Source: Myxococcota bacterium
Lineage (GTDB): Bacteria; Myxococcota_A; UBA9160; UBA4427
Assembly: GCA_041389495.1 (NCBI GenBank)
Contig: JAWKRT010000001.1
Location: 1,488,001-1,552,000 of the forward strand
DNA length: 64,000 bases
Reading direction: 5' to 3'
The notes under the pieces were generated by a model, which was not told where the DNA came from, did no database searches, and saw nothing but the letters and a program-made list of their open reading frames with translations. Positions within the stretch are counted from its first letter, which is position 1. Each line of letters starts with the position of its first letter. A program made the translations under genes and the position numbers. Positions 17,663 through 25,591 of this stretch are shown one piece after another.

Positions 17663-18634
17663 ATGCGCGGCGACCAGCTCGCGAGGCAGTGGCAGCTCAT
17701 CCAGCGGCTCGCGAAGAGCCGCGGCGGCGCCGGGCTCGACGAGCTCGCGGAATCGCTCGGCTGCGTGCGGCGCACCGTCTACCGCGACCTCGACGCGCTC
17801 ATGTACGCCGGCTTCCCCGTCGTGTCCGAGAAGCGCGACGGGCGCGTCTACTACCGCTTCATCGAGACGTTCGGGCTCGGCGACGTGCCGTTCACGCACG
17901 ACGAAGTGCTGGCGCTGATCCTCGGCGCCGACCTGCTCGCGACGCTCGAGGGCACGGTCTTCCACGACTCGATGGAGTCCGCGATCTCGAAGATCCGCGC
18001 GGGCATGGGGCCGCAGCTCGTCGCCTACCTCGAACGCCTCGGCGAGAGCTTCCGCGTGCTTCCCGGCCCGCACAAACGCTATGCGGAGTTCCGCGAGACG
18101 ATCCAGGCGCTCAACGACGCCGTGCTCGAGCATCGCCGCGTCGCGATGCGTTACCGCACGGGGCGCACCGGCGAGGTGCGCGAGCGCGAGCTCGACCCGT
18201 ACCGCGTCTGGTACCGCAGCGGCGGCCTGTACGTCGTCGGCCACGACCACCTGTCGGGCGAGCTGCGCACCTTCGCCGTGAACCGCATCGAGGCCATCGA
18301 CCTGCTCGACGCGCGCTTCGAGGTCGCGGCGGACTTCGACTTCGAGGCGTTCACGGCGAGCGCCTTCGGCGTGATCTCCGAGCCCGTCTCGCGCGTGCGC
18401 ATCCGCTTCGACAAGCAGTGGCGCAGCCACGTCGAGGAGCACCGCTGGCACGAGAGCCAGGAGCTCTGCGCGCTCCCCGACGGCGGGGTCGAGCTCGCGA
18501 TGGAGGTGGGCGGGACGCCCGAGATCCGCAATTGGGTGCTCTCGTTCGGCGCCGGGGCCGAGGTGCTCGAGCCGGCCGCGCTGCGCGACGAGGTGCGCGC
18601 CGAGCTCGAGGCCGCCGCCCGCCGCTACGCGTAG
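17663..18634 (+). CDS. HTH-WYL transcriptional regulator
   Basis: A 323-residue regulator of the YafY/PafC-like class. The N-terminal winged HTH has LAESLGCVRRTVYRDLDALMYAGFPV (residues 28-53), whose RTVYRDLDAL helix is diagnostic. The WYL domain follows from about residue 150: VAMRYRTGRTGEVRERELDPY, RVWYRSGGLYVVGHD and TFAVNRIEAIDLLD. A WCX-like C-terminal extension ends the protein. WYL domains sense nucleic-acid or nucleotide ligands; the target genes are unknown. It lies 39 bp downstream of the ferritin-like gene, so it could be read through from it. Downstream is an AT-rich promoter region. Confidence 0.88.
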   Translation: MRGDQLARQWQLIQRLAKSRGGAGLDELAESLGCVRRTVYRDLDALMYAGFPVVSEKRDGRVYYRFIETFGLGDVPFTHDEVLALILGADLLATLEGTVFHDSMESAISKIRAGMGPQLVAYLERLGESFRVLPGPHKRYAEFRETIQALNDAVLEHRRVAMRYRTGRTGEVRERELDPYRVWYRSGGLYVVGHDHLSGELRTFAVNRIEAIDLLDARFEVAADFDFEAFTASAFGVISEPVSRVRIRFDKQWRSHVEEHRWHESQELCALPDGGVELAMEVGGTPEIRNWVLSFGAGAEVLEPAALRDEVRAELEAAARRYA

Positions 18635-18708
18635 AAGCTCTTCCGGGACGCGCGGCCCGGGCGCACTCCGCCGCGGGGCGGGCCGATCCGGCCCGAGCGT
18701 TCTAGAAA

Positions 18709-18723
18709 TGAAATTGAATTTCA
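18709..18723. promoter_or_regulatory. Fur-like 7-1-7 inverted repeat
   Basis: TGAAATTGAATTTCA is a perfect 7-1-7 palindrome. It has the spacing and A/T pattern of a Fur box half-site pair (family consensus TGATAATNATTATCA). It sits in a markedly AT-rich island in a G+C-rich genome, 63 bp before the start of the di-haem peroxidase-like gene. Iron control of a haem protein would make sense. The exact regulator is inferred. Confidence 0.55.
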
Positions 18724-18734
18724 CTTGCAAGATA

Positions 18735-18754
18735 ATGATTCGTTCATGAATCAT
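18735..18754. promoter_or_regulatory. Second inverted repeat (ATGATTC ... GAATCAT)
   Basis: Seven-base perfect arms ATGATTC and GAATCAT are separated by 6 bp. The repeat begins 12 bp after the Fur-like palindrome and overlaps a GATAATGATT stretch that itself resembles half of a Fur box. It may be a second operator site for the same or another regulator, close to the transcription start of the 18786-20477 gene. Confidence 0.45.
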
Positions 18755-18785
18755 CGGGGTGGATTCCCAGTGGAGGACACCCCCG

Positions 18786-20477
18786 ATGAGCCCCCGATTC
18801 CTGGCTTCCGCCCTCGCCGTGCTCGCCTGTCTCGCCGCGCCCGCTCGCGCGGACGAGGCCGAGGAGGAGCCCGACCCCGCGCCGGTCGCGCTCGGCGAGC
18901 GCCTCTTCCTCGAGACGCGCTTCGCCCAGTTCTTCGCCGCGAACGCGGGCGGGAACGTGAACGCGCCGCTCGCCGCGGGCGACCCGGTCGTCGACACGAC
19001 GCGCACGCCGGACGGCGACCTGCCGGGGCCCTTCGCGGGCGAGTCGATCAACTGTCGCGCCTGCCACCTCGTCGACGAGCAGCTCGACGCGCCGGGCGGG
19101 GGCATGCGGACCTACACGGACTTCGCGGTCCGCAGCCCGGTGCCCGCACGCGAAGACGGGCTCGCGGCGACGCCGCGCAACTCGCCGCCGCTCGTCGGCG
19201 CGTCGCGGCCGCGCCCGGGCGGTCTCGACCTCCACTTCGACGGCGAGTTCGCGACGATGGAAGGCCTCGTGTTCGGGACGCTCACCGGCCGCAACTACGG
19301 CTGGCTCCCGCGCGAGGCCGCGGACGCGGTCGCGCACGTCGCGCGCGTCGTCCGCGAGGACGACGGCACCGGCGCGCTCGCGCAGGAGTTCGGCGGCGCG
19401 TACCGGCGCGTGCTCGCCGGCACCGACCCGTCGCTGCCGCCCGAGCTCGTGCTCCCGCCCGAGCTGCGCGTCGACGTCGACTCTGCGAGCGACGGCGAGA
19501 TCGTCGCCGCGGTCGCGCGCCTGATCGCCGCCTATGCGCTGCAGCTCTCGTTCGCGACCGACGACGACGACGTCTTCGTGGGCTCGCCGTTCGACGCGTT
19601 CGTCGCGGCCAACGGCCTGCCGGCGCGGCCGGATCCGGGCGAGGGCCCCGACGACTTCGCGCGGCGCTTCCGGCTCGCGGTCGAGCGGCTCGAGAGCCCG
19701 GTCTTCGTCGACGCGGGGCCGTTCGAGTTCCACGACCGCGACTTCGTGTTCGGGCCGCGCGAGCTGCGCGGGCTGCAGGTGTTCGTGACGACGCGTTCGC
19801 TCCCCGGCCGCGACGGTGTCGGCAACTGCGCCGCCTGCCACGCGCCGCCCGAGTTCACCGACTTCTCGTTCCACAACACCGGCGTCTCGCAGTCCGCCTA
19901 CGACGCCGTGCACGGCGCCGGCCGGTTCGCGCGCCTGCGCGTTCCGAGCCTGCGCCGCCGCGAGCGCGAGCCGGCGCGCTGGCTGCCGGCGACGCCGCTC
20001 CACCCGGACGCCGCCGAGCCGTTCCGTCGCGTGCCGGAGGCCGGTCGCCCGCTGCGCGCGGACCTCGGGCTGTGGAACGTCTTCGCGAACCCCGACTTCC
20101 CGGCGCCGCAGGAGCGCCTCGGCGCGCGGCTGTGCGACGAGGCGCTCGCGCACGCGCCGGCGTCCGTGCAGCGAAGCGCGCGCGTCCGCGCGCGCTGGAT
20201 CGCGCGCGAGTGCACGGCGCCGCGGCTCCTGCCGACGGCGCTCGCGCGCTTCAAGACGCCGGGGCTCCGCGATCTCGGCCACTCCGCGCCGTACTTCCAC
20301 GACGGGCAGAGCGCGACGCTCGAGGACGTCGTCCGTTTCTACGACGCGGCGGGCGAGCTCGCGCGGCGCGGCAAGCTGCGCAACGGCGCGCCCGAGCTGC
20401 GCGCCATCCGGCTCGACGACGACGACGTCGATGCGCTCGTGCGCTTCCTGATGTCGCTCGACGAGGACTACAGCTAG
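18786..20477 (+). CDS. Di-haem cytochrome c peroxidase/MauG-like protein
   Basis: A 563-residue exported protein with a signal peptide ending APARA. Two haem c sites are present: CRACH at residues 90-94 and CAACH at 348-352. The second lies in a block typical of the family (GRDGVGNCAACHAPPEFTD), and the late motif FKTPGLRDLGHSAPYFHDG is a family signature. These proteins reduce peroxide or carry out MauG-like oxidations in the periplasm. The protein is longer than classic CcpA (about 330-350 aa), with extra sequence between the haems. The ATG at 18786 follows GGAGG. A Fur-like palindrome upstream suggests iron-dependent expression. Confidence 0.87.
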   Translation: MSPRFLASALAVLACLAAPARADEAEEEPDPAPVALGERLFLETRFAQFFAANAGGNVNAPLAAGDPVVDTTRTPDGDLPGPFAGESINCRACHLVDEQLDAPGGGMRTYTDFAVRSPVPAREDGLAATPRNSPPLVGASRPRPGGLDLHFDGEFATMEGLVFGTLTGRNYGWLPREAADAVAHVARVVREDDGTGALAQEFGGAYRRVLAGTDPSLPPELVLPPELRVDVDSASDGEIVAAVARLIAAYALQLSFATDDDDVFVGSPFDAFVAANGLPARPDPGEGPDDFARRFRLAVERLESPVFVDAGPFEFHDRDFVFGPRELRGLQVFVTTRSLPGRDGVGNCAACHAPPEFTDFSFHNTGVSQSAYDAVHGAGRFARLRVPSLRRREREPARWLPATPLHPDAAEPFRRVPEAGRPLRADLGLWNVFANPDFPAPQERLGARLCDEALAHAPASVQRSARVRARWIARECTAPRLLPTALARFKTPGLRDLGHSAPYFHDGQSATLEDVVRFYDAAGELARRGKLRNGAPELRAIRLDDDDVDALVRFLMSLDEDYS

Positions 20478-20499
20478 GCGAGCGCGTCCGGGCGCGCGC

Positions 20500-21771
20500 C
20501 TACCCCCGGAAGAACGCGACGAGCTCGTCCTCCTTCGCCGCCGCGTCCTGGTAGCCGAGGTCGGTCAGCAGGCGCGCATAACGAGCGTCGAAGAGCAGGT
20601 AGGAGAGCAGGTCGGCCTCGCGCGCGTCGCGACCGGAGCGGAACGTGCGGAAGAAGAACCGGAGGAAGCGCGACAGCTCGAACGGGCCGTGACGCCCCTG
20701 CAGCAGCTCGCCCGCCAGCATGCCGAGGTCGCGCGTCGGGCGCACGACGACGGTGTCGATGCGCTGCAGCGGGCGGCGCCCGTGGCGCGTGAACTCCTCG
20801 TTGATGCGGTCGAGGAAGCCCGGCCCGTACGCGAGCACGCCGCTCTCGATGAACGAGTTCACGAGATTGAGCCGCGACAGGTCGGTCTCGATCGGCGCGA
20901 GCAGGAGCGCGTTCAGGATCTTGCCGAGCAGGAACATCGGGTTGCCGAAGCCCTGCACGCGCTCCTGCGCGAGGCTCTCCGCGACCTTCGCGGGCTGCGG
21001 GTGCGACAGGCCGATCACGAGCACGCGGTTCGCGCCGAGGCGGATCGCCGGCGCGAGCGGCGTGTTGAGGCGCAGCCCGCCGTCGGCGTAGTAGCGCGCG
21101 CCGACGCGCACGGCCGGGAAGAGCGCCGGGATCGCCGCGGACGCCAGCGCGTGCACGGGCATGAGCCGGATCGGCTGCATGTGGAAGGTGTCGAGGCTCG
21201 CCCACGGCGGCAGCGGGTCCCGCTGCTGCGTGAACACGATCGAGCGACCGGTCGCGATCTGCGTCGCGGCCACGCACACGGCCTCGACGTGGCCGGCCTC
21301 GATGTTGGTGCGGATGTCGCGCCACGGGATCGCGTCGAGCACGAGCTTCTCGAGCGGCTCGGTGTCGAGCAGTCCGTAGAGGCGGTCGGGGCGCTGGCCC
21401 GCGCGCAGCTGCTCGGCGACGCGCCGCAGCCCGAGCAGGCGGCGCGGCAGCGACAGCACGTCCGCGCCCTTGACGCGGAACACCTCGTCGACGCGCAGGT
21501 GCTCCCAGATGCGGGCGAGCCGCTCGCCGCGCTCCTCGCCGCCGTCGGCCGTCGCCGCGAGGAAGCAGGCGTGGATGGCGCCCACCGACGTGCCGCAGAC
21601 GATGTCGAACTCGGGGCGGAGGTCGTGGCGCCGCGGCAGCTCCTCGACGATGAAACGCAGCACGCCCGCCTCGTAGGCGCCGCGCGCGCCACCGCCCGAC
21701 AGGACGATCGCGCGCTTCGGCGCCCCGCCGGCGGGCGCGAGGTCAGCTGCTGACGCGCTCGGTGTAGGCAC
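20500..21771 (-). CDS. Patatin-like phospholipase
   Basis: A 423-residue patatin-fold hydrolase. The oxyanion loop is LSGGGARGAYEAGVL near residue 25. The nucleophile Ser is in GTSVG near residue 60, and the catalytic Asp is in YYADGG near residue 236, giving the Ser-Asp dyad. No signal peptide is seen. The C-terminal ~150 residues are a family-specific extension. It probably cleaves acyl esters of phospholipids; bacterial members can be housekeeping or toxic. The ATG start lies 29 bp inside the 3' end of efp, so the two are likely co-transcribed. A later start would remove the overlap, but no good one is visible. Confidence 0.87.
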   Translation of the reverse strand: MPTPSASAADLAPAGGAPKRAIVLSGGGARGAYEAGVLRFIVEELPRRHDLRPEFDIVCGTSVGAIHACFLAATADGGEERGERLARIWEHLRVDEVFRVKGADVLSLPRRLLGLRRVAEQLRAGQRPDRLYGLLDTEPLEKLVLDAIPWRDIRTNIEAGHVEAVCVAATQIATGRSIVFTQQRDPLPPWASLDTFHMQPIRLMPVHALASAAIPALFPAVRVGARYYADGGLRLNTPLAPAIRLGANRVLVIGLSHPQPAKVAESLAQERVQGFGNPMFLLGKILNALLLAPIETDLSRLNLVNSFIESGVLAYGPGFLDRINEEFTRHGRRPLQRIDTVVVRPTRDLGMLAGELLQGRHGPFELSRFLRFFFRTFRSGRDAREADLLSYLLFDARYARLLTDLGYQDAAAKEDELVAFFRG

Positions 21772-22312
21772 CCGTTCGCGTGTCGATGCGCAGGACGTCC
21801 CCTTCCTTGATGAACAGGGGGACCTGGATCTCGGCTCCGGTCTCGAGGGTGGCGGGCTTCGTGGCGCCGGAGCTCGTGTCGCCCTTGAGGCCCGGATCGC
21901 TCTTCGTCACGAGCAGCTCCACGAACTGCGGCAGCTCGATGTTCACCGGCTTGCCGTTCCACAGGAGCACGTCGACCTCGGTGTTCTCCTTGAGCAGCAG
22001 CACGTGGTCGCCGACGCCCGCCTCGGGGATGGGCATCTGGTCGTACGTCTGCGTGTCCATGAACACCAGGTTCTCGCCGTCGCGGTAGAGGTACTGCATG
22101 GTCCTCTCCTCGACGTTGGCCTCCTCGGCCTTCTCGCCGGAGCGGAACGTCCGCTCGAGCACCTTGCCGTTGATCAGGTTCTTCACCTTCGTGCGCACGA
22201 ACGCGCCGCCCTTGCCGGGCTTCACGTGCTGGAAGTACGTGATGACGAACGGCTGACCGTCGAGCTCGAGCTTGAGGCCGTTGCGGAACTGCGAGGTGTC
22301 GACCGTGGGCAT
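21743..22312 (-). CDS. efp: Elongation factor P
   Basis: EF-P rescues ribosomes stalled on polyproline. The 189 residues match the usual length. Domain I has the loop VKPGKGGAFVRTK with Lys34 at the tip, the residue that in enterobacteria is beta-lysylated by EpmA/EpmB and hydroxylated by EpmC. Domains II and III follow, with the family signature near LETGAEIQVPLFIKEGD. The window also encodes an EpmC-like hydroxylase (51344-51886), which makes Lys34 modification plausible here; EpmA and EpmB are not in this window. The gene sits behind a strong terminator-like hairpin that separates it from etfBA. Confidence 0.95.
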   Translation of the reverse strand: MPTVDTSQFRNGLKLELDGQPFVITYFQHVKPGKGGAFVRTKVKNLINGKVLERTFRSGEKAEEANVEERTMQYLYRDGENLVFMDTQTYDQMPIPEAGVGDHVLLLKENTEVDVLLWNGKPVNIELPQFVELLVTKSDPGLKGDTSSGATKPATLETGAEIQVPLFIKEGDVLRIDTRTGAYTERVSS

Positions 22313-22370
22313 GCGGACTCCTGGTGGCGGGGGAGCATAGCGGCGAACCGCGTCGCCGTGGCAACGAGAA

Positions 22371-22400
22371 ACGCGCCCGGGGCGCGAGCCCCGGGCGCGT
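22371..22400 (-). terminator. Terminator-like hairpin after etfBA
   Basis: A perfect 13 bp stem (ACGCGCCCGGGGC with its complement) closes a GCGA tetraloop. On the minus strand it is followed by TTCTCGTT, a short T-rich run. It lies 50 bp past the etfA stop and 59 bp before the efp start, so it probably ends the etfBA transcript and insulates efp. Confidence 0.75.
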
Positions 22401-22449
22401 CGTGTCCACTCGCGCGCGCATCGCGTGCGACGCGCGCGTGCCTTCGAGG

Positions 22450-23412
22450 CTAGGCGCCCTTCGCCGTCTTCACCGCGGCCGTCAGCGCCGGCACCACCTC
22501 GAACAGGTCGCCGACGACGCCGAGGTCGGCGACCTCGAAGATCGGGGCGTCGGGATCCTTGTTGATCGCGATGACGTAGTTCGAGCCCTTCATGCCGACG
22601 AGGTGCTGGATGGCGCCCGAGATGCCGCACGCGATGTACAGCTTCGGCGACACGATCTGGCCCGACGAGCCGACCTGGTACGGGTGCGGCAGCCAGCCGG
22701 CGTCGACGACGGGGCGCGACGCACCCATCGCACCGCCGAGCGCGTCGGCGAGCGGCTGGATCACTTCCGGGAACTTCTCCGGCGCGCCGACGCCGCGGCC
22801 GCCCGAGACGATGATCTCGGCCTTCGTGAGGTCGACGCCCTTCGACTCGGCGACCTTGATCTCGACGAACTTCGCGCGCGCGCCCGAGGCGTCGACCGCG
22901 AGCGGCTTCGTCGAGCCCGCCGCGCCGCTCTCCGCGGCCGCGCACGCGCCCGGCTGCACGGTCGCGACGGCCTTGCCGCCCGTCGACGCGAGCTCGGCGT
23001 CGAGCTTGCCGTTGAACATCCGGCGCTTGAACGCGAAGCCCGCGCCCGCCGCCTCGATCGAGAAGCAGTCGGACACGAACGCGGCGTCGAGGCCGGCCGC
23101 GATGCGCGGCGCGACGTCCCAGCCCTGCGGCGTGTTCGAGAGCAGCACGAGGTCGGCGCCCGTGGCGTCGACGGCCGCGCGGATCGCGGCGTTCCACAGG
23201 TCGACGTTGTAGTTGGCGAAGGCCGCGTCGTCGACGACGTAGGTCTCGCCGCCGCCCTTGCCCGCGAACGCGTTCGCGGCGTCGCCGACGCCGCTGCCGA
23301 TGACGACGCTCTTCACGTCGCCGCCGATCTTGCCCGCGAGCGTGATGAGCTCGTAGCTCGCCTCGCGGATCTTGCCGTTCGCCACTTCCGCAACGATGAG
23401 GATGGTGCCCAT
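22450..23412 (-). CDS. etfA: Electron transfer flavoprotein alpha subunit
   Basis: The 320-residue ETF alpha subunit binds FAD and passes electrons from acyl-CoA and other dehydrogenases to ETF-quinone oxidoreductase. The N-terminal domain begins MGTILIVAEVANGKIREASYE. The FAD-binding C-terminal domain has SGGRGVGAPEKF, the GSSGQIVSPKLYIACGISGAIQH block and AINKDPDAPIFEVAD, all canonical. It lies 26 bp downstream of etfB in the normal bacterial order (etfB-etfA). The presence of ETF points to beta-oxidation-type metabolism, consistent with the acyl-CoA mutase genes at 34-37 kb. A strong hairpin follows the gene. Confidence 0.95.
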   Translation of the reverse strand: MGTILIVAEVANGKIREASYELITLAGKIGGDVKSVVIGSGVGDAANAFAGKGGGETYVVDDAAFANYNVDLWNAAIRAAVDATGADLVLLSNTPQGWDVAPRIAAGLDAAFVSDCFSIEAAGAGFAFKRRMFNGKLDAELASTGGKAVATVQPGACAAAESGAAGSTKPLAVDASGARAKFVEIKVAESKGVDLTKAEIIVSGGRGVGAPEKFPEVIQPLADALGGAMGASRPVVDAGWLPHPYQVGSSGQIVSPKLYIACGISGAIQHLVGMKGSNYVIAINKDPDAPIFEVADLGVVGDLFEVVPALTAAVKTAKGA

Positions 23413-23438
23413 CGAGTTCGTCCTCCGGTCGGGCCCCG

Positions 23439-24212
23439 CTAGAGGAGCCCGAGCTCCTTGATCTTGCCGACCAGGCCGGCGACGACCTGCTCCGTGTTGC
23501 CCTCGAGGATCGTCGCGCCCTGGCCCTTCGGCGGCGAGTAGATCTTCCCGATCTTCACCTTCGCGCCGAGGTCGGACACGCCGAGGTCGCCCGCCGTCTT
23601 GACGTCGACCGGCTTCTTCTTCGCCTGCATGATGCCCTTGAGCGACGCGTAGCGGACCTGGTTGGCGCCGGTCTGGATCGCGACGAGCGCGGGCGTCGGC
23701 AGGTCGACGACCTCGAACGCGCCGCCTTCGAGCTCGCGCTCGCAGCGGATCGAGCCCGCGGACAGCTCCGACTTCGTCACGCCCGTGGCCGACGGGAGGC
23801 CGAGCAGCTCGGCGAGCATGGGCGGCACGGCCGAGAAGTTCGAGTCGTCCGACATGAGGCCCGTGAACACGAGGTCCGGGCTCTCGGCCTTGGCGACCGC
23901 GGCGAGCACCTTCGCCACGCCGAGCGCGTCCGAGGCGGCGGCATCGGCGTCCTTCACGTGGATGCCGCGGTCGGCGCCCATGCCGAGCGCCGTGCGCAGC
24001 GCCTGCGTCACGCGGTCGGGGCCGATCGACACGACGACGACTTCCGTGTCCGCCGCCTTGTCCTTGATCTGCAGCGCCTCTTCGAGCGCGTAGGTGTCGT
24101 AGCTGTTGATCTCGAACTTGATGTTGCTCTCGTTGATCCAGGTTCCCGACCCATCGATGTCCAGCTTGGCATCCGAATGGGGGACCTGCTTCAGGCACAC
24201 CATGACCTTCAT
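23439..24212 (-). CDS. etfB: Electron transfer flavoprotein beta subunit
   Basis: A 257-residue ETF beta subunit, which binds AMP and docks dehydrogenases. The N-terminus MKVMVCLKQVPHSDAKLDID and the signature region around EINSYDTYALEEALQIKD match the family. ALRTALGMGADRGIHVKD and VFTGLMSDDSNFSAVPPMLAE contribute the AMP site and recognition loop. The start codon ATG is preceded by a GGGGAGG-like site on the minus strand. Upstream (24213-24436) is a 224 bp leader with no gene that must hold the operon promoter; it contains a CGACCGG/CCGGTCG inverted repeat of unclear meaning. Confidence 0.95.
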   Translation of the reverse strand: MKVMVCLKQVPHSDAKLDIDGSGTWINESNIKFEINSYDTYALEEALQIKDKAADTEVVVVSIGPDRVTQALRTALGMGADRGIHVKDADAAASDALGVAKVLAAVAKAESPDLVFTGLMSDDSNFSAVPPMLAELLGLPSATGVTKSELSAGSIRCERELEGGAFEVVDLPTPALVAIQTGANQVRYASLKGIMQAKKKPVDVKTAGDLGVSDLGAKVKIGKIYSPPKGQGATILEGNTEQVVAGLVGKIKELGLL

Positions 24213-24436
24213 GGGGAGGGGCCTCCGACAGTCGCGAGGACTCGTTCTTCGGGTGTCGTGTCGAGCCGACCGGCACGGCGTCGCACCGGTCGACGGCGAG
24301 ACAACGGCGCGCCGGCCCGGGGGCGTGGCGCGCCGTCGAAAAGCGGGCGAACGCTAGCCGCCGGGGGAGCGGTTTTCAACGCCGCCGCGCCGACTTCCGG
24401 CGCAACGGACGGCTGCACGCCGGGGCCTTCGCGCGC

Positions 24437-25141
24437 TCAGTCGACGCCCATGAACCCGAGGAACTGCTCGAGCGACGCGACGCGCAGGAAGGGGTTCGTG
24501 CGCTTCTGCTCGCCCATCGTCGAGTGCGCTTCGGGCGAGTAGAGGTGGCCGGGGAAGAGCCAGGTCTCGTCGGGCAGCCGCTTCAGCGTCTCGTTGAGCG
24601 AGCGGTACATGTCCTCGGGGCTCGCGCCCGGGAGGTCGACGCGCCCGCAGCTCCCGAGGAAGAGCGTGTCGCCCGAGACGAGCGTGCCCGGCGTCGCGGC
24701 CTCCTCGACGAGGAAGCACTGCGAGCCCGGCGTGTGCCCGGGCGTGTGGAGCAGGCGCACGCGAACGCCGCCGAGCTCGATCACGTCGCCCGCCTCGTGG
24801 CCGACGATGTCGCGCGGCGAGAGCCCGCTGATCTTCGCCGTCCCCTCGACCTCGTGCTTGTTCACGTGCACGGGCACCGCGCGCCGCTCGTGCAGCTCGG
24901 CGAGCCCCTCGATCTCCATGCCGAAGATCGAGCCCCCGATGTGGTCCTGGTGGTAGTGCGTGACGAGTGCGCCGACGAGCTTCATCTCGTCCTCGTCCGC
25001 GACCTCGAGGATGCCGTCGATGTTCCAGGCGGGGTCGACGACGACGCACTCGCGCGTCGAGCGCGAGCCGACGAGGTAGACGAGGTTCGCCATCTCGCCG
25101 AGCGCGAGCTGCCGGAAGTAGAGATCGGTCTCGTCGGCCAT
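24437..25141 (-). CDS. MBL-fold metallo-hydrolase (glyoxalase II/persulfide dioxygenase-like)
   Basis: The 234-residue protein has the metallo-beta-lactamase fold. The metal motif is THYHQDHIGG (HxHxDH, residues ~61-66). Further ligands lie in LLHTPGHTPGSQ, VSGDTLF and FPGHLY. The C-terminal MGEQKRTNPFL resembles the end of glyoxalase II proteins, and the glyoxalase II at 29772-30530 shares that tail. Candidate reactions are hydrolysis of a glutathione or other thioester, or persulfide oxidation; the sequence does not settle which. The gene is followed by the Rieske and hydrolase genes' block on the same strand (upstream side) with a 39 bp gap, suggesting one operon. Confidence 0.82.
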   Translation of the reverse strand: MADETDLYFRQLALGEMANLVYLVGSRSTRECVVVDPAWNIDGILEVADEDEMKLVGALVTHYHQDHIGGSIFGMEIEGLAELHERRAVPVHVNKHEVEGTAKISGLSPRDIVGHEAGDVIELGGVRVRLLHTPGHTPGSQCFLVEEAATPGTLVSGDTLFLGSCGRVDLPGASPEDMYRSLNETLKRLPDETWLFPGHLYSPEAHSTMGEQKRTNPFLRVASLEQFLGFMGVD

Positions 25142-25180
25142 GTCGGCCCTCCGCCTGCGTCGGGCGCGCCGCGCGCGCCC

Positions 25181-25591
25181 CTACTTCTCTCCACCCGCGT
25201 CCGCGACGTCGCGCGACACGAGCTCGAGCTCCCCGTCCGATGCCGACACGCGCACCTCGTAGCGGCGCAGGCGCACGCGATCGTCGTCGGGCGTCTCGCC
25301 CGTGTCGACGTCGAAGGCCCACGCGTGCTCGGGGCAGATCAGCTCGCTGCCCGCGAGCAGCCCCGCCGAGAGGCTCCCGCCCGCGTGCGGGCACGCGTCG
25401 TCGACCGCGAAGAGCCCCTGCGCGCGCCGCCCGATGCAGAGCCGGCGCCCGGCCACGTCGATGCGCCGCAGCTCGCCCGCCCGCAGCCCGGCGACGGCGT
25501 CGAGCGCGATCGTCCCGCGCCAGCGCGCGCCTTCTTCGCCGGGCGCGGGCGCGTCGGCATCGCGCGCACGCCCGTCCGCACGCGTCCTCAG
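25181..25591 (-). CDS. Rieske [2Fe-2S] domain protein
   Basis: A small soluble Rieske ferredoxin-like protein. The cluster ligands are in CPHAGGSL (C-x-H) and CPEHAWAFD (C-x-x-H), 16-18 residues apart as usual. GTIALDAV-GLRAGELRRIDVAGRRLCIGRR is the normal N-terminal sheet. Such proteins carry electrons to oxygenases or other redox partners. The start is a puzzle. No ATG, GTG or TTG exists in frame close to the expected N-terminus. The only nearby candidate is a CTG at 25591 that overlaps the hydrolase stop (CTCTGAGG), while a GTG at 25456 would cut off the first strands. Translation by re-initiation at CTG, or a base error nearby, are both possible. Confidence 0.7.
   Translation of the reverse strand: MRTRADGRARDADAPAPGEEGARWRGTIALDAVAGLRAGELRRIDVAGRRLCIGRRAQGLFAVDDACPHAGGSLSAGLLAGSELICPEHAWAFDVDTGETPDDDRVRLRRYEVRVSASDGELELVSRDVADAGGEK

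Noticed and set aside
24209..24418. 69-codon minus-strand frame upstream of etfB
   Set aside because: No ribosome site, no domain, low-complexity Pro/Arg-rich product; more likely the etfBA leader and promoter.
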